The notes beneath the pieces were generated by a model. The model had not been told where the DNA came from. It saw only the letters and a list, made by a program, of their open reading frames with translations, and searched no databases. From Apostichopus japonicus (taxonomy: Eukaryota > Echinodermata > Holothuroidea > Aspidochirotida > Stichopodidae), in contig NC_092561.1 in the NCBI RefSeq assembly GCF_037975245.1, forward strand, positions 16,805,001-16,869,000: a stretch of DNA of 64,000 bases, given 5' to 3'. Both the position numbers and the translations under genes were made by a program. Of the stretch, positions 13,573-25,444 are shown piece after piece (the stretch's first letter is position 1; each line of letters begins with the position of its first letter).

Positions 13573-13929
13573 TGGAATATGGAAATGAAAATTAAAACAT
13601 GTTATCCACAAATTGAAACCATCAGTGTATCATTACTTCATTCAACCTTTTTCGTGTTGTTGGACGCAATAACTTGACAATAATTTAACTCCTCAGTTAT
13701 GCATTTGGTTTTCGTTACTTAAATGCTGTAATCGTATCCAGGTAGACTGAATTCAAAGGACAGTATATCTATGTAATGCTGACGGAAGTACATTATCAAT
13801 GAAATATGCAAATATGTATGTACGTATGTATTTGCCCAAGTCAGTCTCTTACATTCCTTTTTTTAACGTCCTTGATTATGAATTGTCAATTGTCAACAAC
13901 TCTGTAACTGGACGACATACATTAATCTT

Positions 13930-13990
13930 GGAGTGACTCGATCCGGGGACCTTATGATTGGAAGGCACCGGTACTACGACTTGATATGAT
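13930..13990 (-). repeat. tRNA-derived SINE head (tRNA-Gly-like), between the PON genes
   Basis: On the minus strand this stretch contains TGCCTTCCAA, then a T-arm-like segment whose B box GATCGAGTC (13935-13943) fits the pol III consensus GWTCRANNC. The order and spacing resemble the anticodon and T arms of a tRNA-Gly. The acceptor stem does not pair, so it is a SINE fragment rather than a working tRNA. I could not define its tail. Confidence 0.45.
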
Positions 13991-14176
13991 CAAATATAAT
14001 ACTACGATTTAGCCGATTCGACCGAATAGGCTTATTAGAACTTGGCAACTCGTTTAGTATGTAAAGAACAACACACAAACAACAGTTCTACACCAGTGTG
14101 TAGTTAGCTTAGGTTAACAAAGCTACCAGCATACTGTGATTGAGGTCACAAAGGACAATACTCGAAGAAGTTCAAA

Positions 14177-15271
14177 ATGATTTTGAAAGCCATAGTTCTA
14201 TTGATAGCGTTGTTTGCTTTGCAACGTGTTTGGCAATTATCTCCAGGATTTGGAATACACTCGAAGGGCTACATACATCGACCGGGGCCGTGTAGAACCG
14301 TGAAACCAATTCAGACCGGGTCGGAAGACATTACATTGACTGATAATGGTATAGCTTTCATTTCGTCAGGTTTGAGGCTTAATTTATGTAAACAACTGTT
14401 CGATAAGAAGATACAACAATTTACAGGAAGAATCTATAAATTTAATTTCAATGATCCTGCACACGCTGCTGTGGAGGTAGCCTTGCCAAGAGAACTAGAA
14501 AAGGATTTCAACCCACATGGTGTAAGCCATTGGAAAGATGCATCATCTGATGAGCTTTGGTTGTTTGTTGTAAACCACCGGAAGGATAACGATAACGTGG
14601 AGGTGATGAAATACAACCATGAACTCAATTCGTTAAGTTTAGTGCGGTCAGTACAGAGCACTATGTTTACGAGTGTCAATGATATTTTGGCAGTTGGACC
14701 CAAGTCGTTTTATGCTTCTAATGACGGTTACTTCCATGGTTGTTTGCGGTCTCTTGAGGTCGTTGTAGGGCTGGCTTTAGGAAGCGTGGTATTTTTCGAT
14801 GGTGTCACAGCATCTCTAGTCGTTCAGCGTCAGAGTGACTTGAATAGTATGGCCTTGTCTGAAGATGGCACACGTTTGTTCCTTACGAAAACATTCGAAC
14901 AGCAGATTAACATTTTTAATATCAGCAAGGAAAACGGAAACCTCATGTTTGATCGAGCTATTGATGTTGGCGTTAGTATTGATAACATATATGCTGATCC
15001 AGTCAGTGAGGACCTTTGGTTAGGTGCTCATTCTTCGATGTATCTCTTATCTCAACATATGACTAACTTGGACGCCAAAGCGCCCTCGAAGGTTGTCCGC
15101 GTACATCCGCTTGGTCTTGAAGCTGATCGGTTTGAATCGTACGAGCTACATTCTCCGTTCGGTGACGATGGTAGGCTAATATCGCGTTCTTCTAGTGCTG
15201 TTTATTATCAAGAGCAAATGCTCGTCGGATCAATATCAGATACATTGGTATTTTGTGATATTATTGTGTAG
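14177..15271 (+). CDS. Paraoxonase/arylesterase-family lactonase, intronless, copy 2
   Basis: This 364-residue tandem paralogue of the previous gene shares roughly half its residues and is likewise intact and intronless. The N-terminus is hydrophobic (residues 1-20) and the signature QTGSEDITL..NGIAFISSG follows at 46-65. By alignment, the calcium ligands are E50, D51, N168, N223, D269 and N270. The catalytic histidines are H114/H134, and H285 is conserved. C39 and C360 would form the family disulfide. C71 and C189 align with the additional cysteines C72/C190 of copy 1, and the usual cysteine before H285 is alanine. The C-terminus extends past C360 as DIIV. The first ATG is used; its -3 base is A. 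Possible poly(A) signals are ATTAAA at 15832 and AATAAA at 16018. No TATA box is evident. The two copies are diverged enough to be old duplicates under constraint. Confidence 0.95.
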   Translation: MILKAIVLLIALFALQRVWQLSPGFGIHSKGYIHRPGPCRTVKPIQTGSEDITLTDNGIAFISSGLRLNLCKQLFDKKIQQFTGRIYKFNFNDPAHAAVEVALPRELEKDFNPHGVSHWKDASSDELWLFVVNHRKDNDNVEVMKYNHELNSLSLVRSVQSTMFTSVNDILAVGPKSFYASNDGYFHGCLRSLEVVVGLALGSVVFFDGVTASLVVQRQSDLNSMALSEDGTRLFLTKTFEQQINIFNISKENGNLMFDRAIDVGVSIDNIYADPVSEDLWLGAHSSMYLLSQHMTNLDAKAPSKVVRVHPLGLEADRFESYELHSPFGDDGRLISRSSSAVYYQEQMLVGSISDTLVFCDIIV

Positions 15272-16389
15272 AGCACGTCGTATGACCTATACAACACATT
15301 TGATAGGCCATAATCAGCTCTTTATATGGAAGAAGCGTCAATGCCAAGAGAGACTTAAAGAAAGGGGAGTATGTGTCGTTTCAAAGTTGCAGAAAAATCT
15401 ACAGTTTAACCAGTTACCACTGACTAGAATATGAGAATAATAACAAGCAACGTTGGGTAATAACGCCCGTAATTCTATGGGTTATACATTATAATCGTCT
15501 TTTTTAATGTTATCTTCGTAATTAGTGGTCCTTTCTGTGTATTGTCGTCTCGCAAGAAAGGATCATTACACGTGATAACACTTTGTGGAACGCCAAAAAA
15601 GTCCACAACATACGTTTTCCAAACTTATAATCGAACAACTATTTCACATTATCATCGTATACTTTTACAGTATTATGGTATACTTTTGGCGTTCCGTATT
15701 TGTGAGCCTCTTGTACTTATCATCAATCCTGAAACAGGTTATGCATTAACGATTTACAGAACCATTACGTATTAACTAAGTATTATCTAAGGAAGCACCA
15801 ATGGCATTATTATTAGTATTGTTATCATTATATTAAATACTTAATGATCAAACGAATATTTTATTCATATCTTCCTGGTATTGTTATTGTATGTAAGTTC
15901 TTAGAAAATATAATCTAAATTAATAATCCATATATTACATATGGAAACGTGGTGACCTTGCCTGGTCACTCTTTAAGTACATGGTCGAGTGGTTATGAAA
16001 TCGACTGGATGCTAGCGAATAAATGCATTATTTTACTCTGGGCGCCCTGTGTTGATAACTTCTAGTATCCAACAACGTTAAATACATTGACTTTATGTCG
16101 GAGAGAGGATTTGAAATTCATTTATAATGTCCTGATGTTTTTAATGCCGTTCCGGTTTAATTGTCTGAACGAAGCATTTGCGGGTAGTATTCATATTATT
16201 AATTAAACTATTTAGCTAATAAACTATAAACTATTATCCATAAACTATATAACAGATTATAAAATTACCTCAGATAATTTAATTTAAGCATTATTTAATA
16301 ACGTTGACGTCGTAAGTTAGGTCTTTAATAAACAAGAGCCCAATGGCACTATGGTTTCTTGCTTGTAAGGAATATTTACAAGGGAGCAG
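15272..16389. other. 3' flank of PON-like copy 2
   Basis: Likely includes the 3' UTR (ATTAAA 15832, AATAAA 16018). Otherwise AT-rich without recognisable content. Confidence 0.5.
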
Positions 16390-16721
16390 CACTGTCATAA
16401 AATTGTTATGTGGTCCGATGTACATAGACAAAAGTATTGCCAAAAATATCACAAATCCACCGTTGGTCCTTTTGAGAACCTTTTGAGGACCAGGTGTCTG
16501 ATATGAGTAAGAGTTGGCTCTTTTTACAGAACTCACAGAATCATCCAAACTGTACTTATTAAATTTTTTAACAAAACCAAACCAAACCTTGATTTTCTAA
16601 TAACTTAGCACACAAAGGTTGCAGAGGAGTCAACTTATAGACAATTTAGATCGGAATATACCAACGAAAATTCAAAGAATCGACTTGAACGAAACTATAG
16701 AGGTCACTGGATGTCAACCTG

Positions 16722-16734
16722 AGGTCAAAGGTCC
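16722..16734 (+). promoter_or_regulatory. DR1-like nuclear-receptor half-site pair in repeat
   Basis: AGGTCA-A-AGGTCC is a direct repeat of the receptor half-site with a 1 bp spacer, the arrangement recognised by RXR/HNF4/COUP-type receptors. The second copy of the repeat has AGGCCA-A-AGGTCA at 17682-17694. Binding is untested. Confidence 0.35.
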
Positions 16735-16988
16735 CCCAAATGAGGGTCGACTGTTGGATTACAATAGCGTAAATCCCAACCTCGATGGACATTTTGTTCT
16801 TAAATTATTGCCAAAATAATAGTTTTTGGCCACTAATCGACCTTTGTTGACCTTGGATCACATGACTGTTATGTTTGGAAACGATCCCTTACCCCATTCA
16901 CAACTAGTCCACAAATATCAATCATGTCAGCCCCTATCAATGGTAGTTTCACAAGTTATTGCCAAAAACACACATTTTGACCTATAAT

Positions 16989-17004
16989 TGACCTTTGGTG
17001 ACCT
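16989..17004 (-). promoter_or_regulatory. Perfect DR4 nuclear-receptor half-site pair in repeat
   Basis: TGACCT-TTGG-TGACCT is a perfect DR4 on the minus strand. One-mismatch relatives occur near 16838 and 17804 in other units of the same repeat. No gene lies close by, so a regulatory role is only a possibility. Confidence 0.35.
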
Positions 17005-17868
17005 TGGATCACATCACGGTTATTTTGGAAAATGTGCCCCTACTTCATTTACAACTTGTCCCAATATATCAGCCATGTCAGACTTCGTGACTAGAAGTTG
17101 TTGCAAAAATTAGCATAAGTTGGCAGTATTTTTTAACATAAGCAACCTTGAATCACCTCGAATGACCTGATGGTTCTTATCAAATATGCTCCCCTTGATG
17201 TGCACTCTGTCCTAAAATTGTTATTTGCTCCAATGTACTTACACAATGTTATTGCCAAAAAGGTATCAAAACCAACCTTTGGCCCCTCTTAACTTGAGAA
17301 CCCTTTGTCCGATTGAAGCAGGAGTTGGTTTCCTCTATATAGAACACAGAGTTCTATCTTATATCAAATTATTGACAAACTTTTTTCATTTGCCCCATAT
17401 CTCCCAAAATGAGCATATTTGTCAAGATTTTACCGTTTGACCTCATAGCAAGATGTATTTTGACACACTGATTCAAAAAAGTAACATGACAAGTCTGTAT
17501 GACCATCCTAACCACATGTACTTATTAAAAAAAAACTTTAACCTCTGATAACTTCGCACACGACGGTCGCACAGGGGTCAACCAAAGACAATTTTGATCG
17601 GAAGGTACCTTTGAGATCTGATAATGGCCCCGAAATTCAAATAACCAAAAAATCTGATATAGGTCACCGGAGGTCAACCTGAGGCCAAAGGTCACCTAGA
17701 TTCGGGTCGACTACTGGGTTACAATAGCATAACTCCCAACCTTGACGGACATTTTGTTATATTAAGTTATTGCAAACATACTAGTTTTTGACCCCTAATT
17801 GACCTTTGTAGACCTTCGATCACATGGCCGCACACACACGCACACACACACGCCAAGTTGAATGCATA

Positions 17869-17898
17869 GGTTCCTTGCTTTGCAAAAAGCAAGGAACC
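17869..17898. repeat. Perfect 13 bp hairpin followed by CTAA
   Basis: The arms GGTTCCTTGCTTT (17869-17881) and AAAGCAAGGAACC (17886-17898) pair perfectly around a 4-base loop. CTAA follows after five A residues (17904-17907). A hairpin close to CTRR resembles a Helitron 3' end, but the expected T just after the end is absent (an A tract follows). Confidence 0.6.
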
Positions 17899-17907
17899 AA
17901 AAACTAA

Positions 17908-20900
17908 AAAAAAATAATTGAACCATCAAGTAATTAACATAAAAGTTACTTTTCATGATAAAATAATTTAAGAAAAACTACACCAAAGCTAATAAGAGTA
18001 GTATACTATGCCCTTTTGGCACCCCTTTTGGTGGTGGTTTTGGTGCTGGGAGCGAAAACAAAAGTTGGAGCGCCCTCTTCTGGGCCTCTGTTCTCATTAT
18101 TAGTCATATTCGGAAATACACGCCAATATTTAGTTGTAACATTTTGTGATTTTTCTTACAATATCAGGATAACATGGTGGGAAGTTAAAACTACCTTAAC
18201 ATTACATTTGTTTAAGAAGCTAACTAGATCACCAATATTAAGATACAATACTACTATTAAAAAACATGTGTGAAAAGAAGTAATTAAAAAATAAATAAAC
18301 AGTTGAATCCTTAAATTATGTGTTTGTATTAAATCGGTTTTCGAATGTTACTAGAAAAGGCGAAATGCACATGAATAAATAGATTGGTAATTATAGAACA
18401 GAATTTCCACATCCAGTTTGCACTTAAAATTCAAAATATGCAGTAGCGTTTGAGTAACTTCTGAGTTAACATTAACTATTTCATTTTTGTAGATCCTTCT
18501 ATTTGACATATTAATATTCTAAAGGTTATTCGATCAGTCTTTTCCTCGTGCAGTTCCAAGCAAATTGTTTTCTCACAGAATTTCCATCTAAGGCTCTCGT
18601 ACTTTCGCTGCAGTATTGATTTTGCGAAGTGTTGGCATGTTTAATTTGCCACTCTTGTTTATTTTCCTCTCGTCACCAACTCATATCCCAGGGATAAAAA
18701 GTAGTTGATCAGAAATGGACAAAAATAAATGGCAAGATTTAAACAAACTGTGGTATGATTGTTTACTACAGAGGCTGCGGTCTTGCTTTACATATTAAAA
18801 TCTTTGCTCTTCGGACATCCATCAAATGTAAATGTCCCCTATAAATAACAATTACAGAGGAACTCCTATTCTTCTCGACATCTTTAACTTAATTTGTATA
18901 AGTATCAAAAGAAAATTTGCCCTCTCGACAACCGTCAAATGTAAATGTCCTCTAAAAATAGTACAAACAGCAGTCAAAACGATACTATTAAATAAAATCA
19001 ATTTATAAAGCGCACTTTAACTAACTTAAGTCATATTGGAAAAAAATCCCTCAAGTCGTAACAAATTACAGTCGGATGTAGAAACAATATACCTGTAGAG
19101 CGTTAGTTGAATGGGAAAATTGCTTGTATTGTGTACAAGTTGCAATATCATGTTCATGCACGCTGCTTTGAGGTGATAAGCTTCATGTACAGAAAATTCC
19201 TCCGTTATGTTGTCAATAAATATAAAATACGGTAATTATGATACAAGCCTGTTGTTGACGTAAGCAAAATAAACAAGCCTAATTAATGTTGTTTATGCTA
19301 TCCAACATTCTGAAGGAATCTGGAGTGTGTCAATTTTGCAATAGTAATGACTACTCTTTCTGTAGTCGAAACAGAGTTCATATTTTGAATATCTCAATAC
19401 ACATTTATTGAATGAATAAAGAGGGGGAAAATCTATTTTGTTAATAAACTCCTTAAAAAACAAATGCTCAATGCGATATTGTTGATAAGATTACGGAACC
19501 TAGCACTAATACCAATACTAATGCTGATTGCAGTCTGGAAAATGTTGAAACACAAGCATGACTGACTATTGGTAGTGTATTGGGAAATGTCTTTTGAGAT
19601 GTGGATGCATTCAGTGCAAATGTCTTGAGTGCACTTATTGTTACCATATCAAGCGACCATTTACCGTAATGAAAGGGGTAAAAAACACACGAAAAGCAAA
19701 TTAGACAGTGTGACTGGAAACTTATAGATTGCAATTTAATTTGCTTAATACCCTGCAGAGTTCCATGTCTGATATTCGACGTAAAGGGATGACCTGAGGC
19801 GACTTGATGAACGTGTTAAATCAATCTGTATGAGTATAAAATAAACTCATTAAGTTTGAAATATTATCTCAACTTGGTGACTCAGCATATATCAGCTTTC
19901 TTTACCAAAGTCGTTATTCTCTAAATACTATAGAGTACCTTCCAGTAAAATAGACGTTCATTTGATAAGCACATCCTCTGCTGTAGTACCGTAGAGAAGT
20001 TCGCCAAAACTGATAAATGTTTGCAGCATTTTAATGAACATAATCATAATTGAACGTATCATAACGTCTGTCTGCATGTCTACTTTAAAGAGATGAAAAG
20101 AGCAACGTGTGTTATTTTTTCTAAGACAACATTTCTCCCTGTTTCTTTCGGTATGTTTAGTCAATGTACATCAATTTAAAAAGTGATACGAGTTTCAAAT
20201 TATGTCAATATGATATGCCTTAAGTAACCTAATGGGAATTAACAACTAAACAATTCCAGCTTACTCACATTATCTTTGATTCGATTGTCGTTGGAATTTC
20301 CAACATAATAACTTCAATAAATTAAACATAATGTTTTGCATTGGAATTTAATGAATCTATTTTTATGAAATCATAGAAATTTGTTTCAAAGGACAGTAGA
20401 GTTGCATTTCGCAGAAGCCGTTGATCTGAACTGTCCATAACTCGCCGACATTTTACTCATGTGGCCAGAGTCCAAACCGTGTATATGTATCATGCACGTT
20501 TTGCACACAACTGATTAAATGTGTAGGCCAATGGTACGAACGGTCTATGAGAGCGTGCGTTATCCGTACACATAATTAGGCTACATGAGTTTGGAAGGGT
20601 GGAAATTCCATTATAACATAGTCGTCAAAATGAGCTAAAATGTACCGTATTCGACGCTGAAGTTATCAAAGAACCTATGCTACAAAACAAAGACATAGCA
20701 GTGTATCAAAGCAATACCATTTCACTTACAATGTAAGCGACATTGTCAAGGCACATATTACTGACACTGACGTATACGTCTATAAGTGTCTGCGTGTGCA
20801 GTGAATCCAACCATATTCAAGAGAGCTTGTGTTGCCCTTGTATGAGTTAGAATTTTTGGTCTATCAACATTATTTCTTCATAAGAAGACAGATGTTTAAT

Positions 20901-23900
20901 ATGGTAACATTGCTACATGACAATACATGAACGCCGGGCGTGTTTGATTTGTATGTTTAATATTTTCCATCCAAGGATTTTCGTGCGCGGGGAACACTAA
21001 TACCGAACTGCGCAATATGTCAAAAGCACATTAACATTAAGCACCTACAAATAATAACCAAGCGAAACAATTGTCAGTGAATTAAATATGTAGTCAATTC
21101 TTTCGAATTTAAATACGTCTGCTGTGTTGTTTATTGTGTATGTGATCATTTCAATGGTACCTAACATTTTACTGTAGGCCGTAAAACTTGTTGAAAATAA
21201 AACAAAGTAGTCACTGTACAATAGGTGTTTTAAGGGAATTTTAATGTACATGTTGTAATGCAAACAAGTAAGAACAAAGTAATGTATATGTTCAAGTGTA
21301 TTTTAATGTATGTTTTGTATGAAACAGTGAAAGATTCAGTTTACAGTATATGTATTTTTGTGGCCATAAACGTTCACTTTGTGTTCGTATTGTTATCGTG
21401 TTCGTCTATGAGTATCAATGTTCATACAACATTTGACATTTTTCAACGTTATCAGTCACATGACGAATAGTAATAAGATCTCATAAAATTATTTTGAAAT
21501 CGTTTCTTAAGAATTTGTGACGACGACAGGCTTCTTCACAAGCGTAAGTTTTAAAGCATTGCAATGGGTAGTCAGCACCTACCGATGTCCGAGACCGTAC
21601 GCACGGGATGAGGGTGGGGGCGGTGCATTTTCATTCAATGGAATGTTGTTTTGAAATGTTACTGTTGAAACCCATTTCAGTTTCAGTACCATTAATTTTA
21701 CTGTCACGATCAAAACGTTAACAGCAACTAAACAGAAAACAGATTCTATATTCACTGGTAACACACCATTACTCTTTGGAGAAATTGCAGCCTGTGAAAT
21801 TGCTATTCAACTTCAAAACTGAGATATTGAAAAAGGTTCATTTACCATCAGATTGGTAGATCCTGTTGTATGTGATATTTACAGCATAGATTTCCACATA
21901 TGTCTTTGATACAATCATATACGTAAAACCAGTATCGACTATTTGCCAGTGCAGACAAGTCTCGTGATATTTCATCGCTGAAGTATGAAGTAGACGGTTT
22001 TTAATTTTTATGATTAATCTGAGTAGTGGGAGAACCAGAAGTTTATTTAGCAAATTACACGAGATTGGAATATTTCTACGTGCATACTCTAGAATCTATA
22101 ATTTTTTACTCTATCGAAGATATATCGCGTGTCTAAGTTACTAAGTTTTACTAGTATAATTTTGAGTTAAGTAGTATACGATGGAAATGAATAGTGACTT
22201 TCAAACTATGTTTTTATGCTTGATCACATGGAACAAGTATATTTTCAAAATCGAATGGCATAAACAACCTTCAACATTATTTCTTATTATGTAATATGTA
22301 TAAGTTATTTTTAATTTTCGCATCTGCTGTTACTGCAAATTTTATGTAAGCATTGACACACACAAGGAATTATTTATACTTGACTAATACATTCTAAAGC
22401 ACTCATATATAAGTCCTTGGGGGGGGGGGGGGGGTAATTGGCATTGACAGCTGGAAGTATAAGTCAGTGCGTTTCCTAACGATGTTACTTATTGGTGAAT
22501 GTGCACTTATATGCACAGAACCAACTTTGCGAAGCAACTGGATTTTGGTTTGAATACAATTTTGTTAAATAATAATAAGAATGAATGTGTTCGCGAGTGA
22601 CGAACGTGTACATAGCCTAAAGATTAAAGGTTTCAAAACACGGAGAAAAAGGAACAAAAACAGGATGCATTTACATAATTAAAATACCGGGGATAAGTGG
22701 ATGTGCCGGGATTTTAATCCTCACTTGTAAGCTTAAGTCTATTGTTTGAAACAGTCTGCGTCATTACAGGGTTGTAAACAAGGAGTATACTTTGTATACA
22801 GCTGCCTCAGTGAAGTTCTGGTACAACCAGTTTTGAAATATAAACTACTACGAAAACTCGCGGCAGATTTTGTACAACTTGTTCCGACTGAGACATCAAT
22901 TATATAATTGACTTGGGTTTTACTTACAAAGGAGAAAATAGAAACATGATACAGATAGCTCAGTGATATCTCCTAATATCCGGCGATCGTGAAAATCCAA
23001 TCGCAATATTATCCGTTTTCATTTTTGAGGCAACATCAATTTATGTAAGTGCAGCAAACGTGAACATCGCTAGATAAGAGTTGAATGGAAAGCACACGTT
23101 CTAATGGCTTCTTAGAAGGTACTTGCTATCCAACCTTAATGAAAATGAAGTAACTTCGTTGAAAACTTACTATTTGTGGTTTGCCGGGGAGTATATAAGA
23201 GCTATTTAAACATTATAAAAGTGTTGCAGTAACAATTCAGGCAACAATTTCATTCTTTGTAGAACTTTGACATGTTTCTTTGCATATACTGCACTTGATA
23301 TGTTAACTGACTCACTATATTGATAAGTTAATACAACTGTCAATCTACGGCTTGTTTTGACTGCAGGGCTTCAGATTTACACATCAGGGAACTGTTCAAC
23401 GGTATAGTTTGCTTTAAATTTGTTAATTAACTAGTTAGCTTACATGCAGTTAGCTCGACTTACAAGTTTGCCCACATATGGGTTTAAATTGGCACTCTCC
23501 AATGCAGCAACACTTCATATTAGATTTGAATTAAATCAAGCAAATTGTGAACTTTAAAGTGACTGCAATTTTCACCAGTAATTGTATTTGCTTGAGAAAA
23601 ATAAATTATAAAATGGTTCGCTAGTGTCCTTGTAGTGCAGAGTTAAGCTGAGGGTACTTTTAAATCTTCCGATGGAATGAATTTCTTGCAAGGACACGTT
23701 TATACAATAAAATCTGGGCAACCAATGAATTGTTTCTAGAAAGAAAACAAATGTAGGTCACTTGTATGTTTTGTTGCAACCTTCAAAAGTTGCCAATAAT
23801 ATAAGTTAAAGGAGTCTTACTTGTAGTGGAATCAAATAATGTAATGTATACAGCAAGAACAATTGAAAACTGAAGTAGGATGTAAATATTACTTAGGCTA

Positions 23901-25295
23901 ATCTATTAAATATGACAACAATTTAAAGAAAATCTTCCAAATGAAAATATTATGCATGCAAAGATTACTTACAAACGAATTACCTTACACGGATTACGTC
24001 ATCGAGAGGTTTTGGGGTTAATAGACTGAATAAACTGCACAAGAGCTCCAACAATTGGAATATATTATGTACGATGAAACATAACAAATGCAATTATTTT
24101 AAAGAATTTTTTTCCACATGCACATATCAAAAACTTATATTATGACGAACGTAGGCACAACAATCTCATGACATCAAAGTAGTGTGGTTTGTCGATAAGT
24201 TTACGCGTAACAGCGTTTTGACATGTAACAGTCAAGCAAAATAGAATAGGTACCGCTATTATAATGATCTATTTCGGGTACGAGATGTTCAATCAGGCAA
24301 ATCTAATTTTAACGTCAACATTCTACTTATGAATGTTTATCTATCCCACCTGCCATCTTGCGTGATACATACAGAATTCTATAGAGCTGACATTATCCTA
24401 CATGTGAAAACTTAACTATGAATTTTACCTGTTAACGTAACTGTTGTCACTGCTGCACAGATAAACAAGTCGACAGCGTTACACCAAACGTTCTGTATAA
24501 CCGTGGCAATTGGTACTTTTTGTGGTAAGCATTGTTACAAATTTGGAATAACACTTTTAATAGCAACCAGCCAGCTGTAAAAACACAATTTCTTACCTCT
24601 TCTACATAAACAAAATGCGCAAGCGTTCGCTGCATGGTGCTTATCAATTATCTCCTTCTGAGCGTTAGCTTGAATCTGACAAATTCTACTCATTTCTCGG
24701 CATTGATGGAAACTTGAGAACTAATCTAAACGCCGAGAAGGAATAATTGTTCTTTCGAGAACTGAAAGAAGAATTATATATTTCGTAATTATCGAGAACT
24801 GCAAGAAGAAAAAATAAACATGTCGTGAATCTTACAGTTAACAGTTGGTCTGTAACAGAAACCGCAATGTCAGCAAGTCAACGCGCTGCGGGAATAGTGT
24901 TTTCATGGCAATCTCGTTTCACTCTGGTGTTACTAATAATGAAACTAAAACCTTATTCTCCAAAAATAACTCTCAAAAATGAAACACCTGGCTCGTATAA
25001 ACTTAGAAATATCACATTGTCACAGAATTTCCAGTAAATATAAAACTCTACACGTAGTTGAGTTCTTATCGTATTCTAAATGTAAATGTGATGCGAATGC
25101 AGCTGTCATTAATGAGAGAAGTAATATACATAATGTGTCAATAAGTTTGGCCTTAAATACAGCATATGTGGCTGTAAAACATCAACGTTATATTATAGCA
25201 ATGAAATGAACAGGGGAACAGTGGTTTAGTAAAGTCTATGCAATATGTAGCATTCCTTCAAGTAAATGCATGTTATTGGTACAACATCTAGTGAT
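17908..25295. other. Non-coding stretch
   Basis: No gene recognised. A 40 bp segment at 18801-18840 recurs at 18914-18953, sharing TCAAATGTAAATGTCC. There is a G run at 22421-22434. Confidence 0.6.
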
Positions 25296-25444
25296 TGTCA
25301 CGCGCACGGGGATATACGAGACGTATAGACGAGAAATGAGTTGAGTCTAACAGAGGGTACGTTACTCTCAGTTTATTATATTCAGTCTGACTTGTGCGTC
25401 CGTTTCTAATCCCCGCCTTCCCCTCCCTGTCTTCCTCTGTTACA
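25296..25444 (-). mobile_element. Possible solo LTR remnant
   Basis: On the minus strand a 149 bp segment runs from TGTAACAGAGG to GCGTGACA. These ends follow the TG..CA rule with short inverted TGTNAC/GTNACA. An AATAAA lies inside, near 25375. The flanking 5 bp (GTGAT, CACGT) do not match, so this is weak. Confidence 0.25.

Larger units (their letters stand above)
16390..17907 (+). repeat. Dispersed repeat, two direct copies with shorter internal units, hairpin end
   Basis: Two similar blocks (about 16390-16990 and 17205-17860) follow each other in the same orientation. Shared landmarks include ATAAAATTGTTAT/CTAAAATTGTTAT, GCACAC..GG.CGCA..GGGTCAAC-type segments and GACCTTNG.TGACCTTNGATCACAT. 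A shorter unit of about 150 bp containing TTGACCTTTGGTGACCTTGG recurs between them. The right end has a (CA)n tract and then a perfect hairpin. No coding capacity was found. This is probably a non-autonomous transposon or an array derived from one. Confidence 0.65.

Noticed and set aside
17829-17852. (CA)n as a stand-alone feature of note
   Set aside because: Ordinary short microsatellite inside the dispersed repeat.
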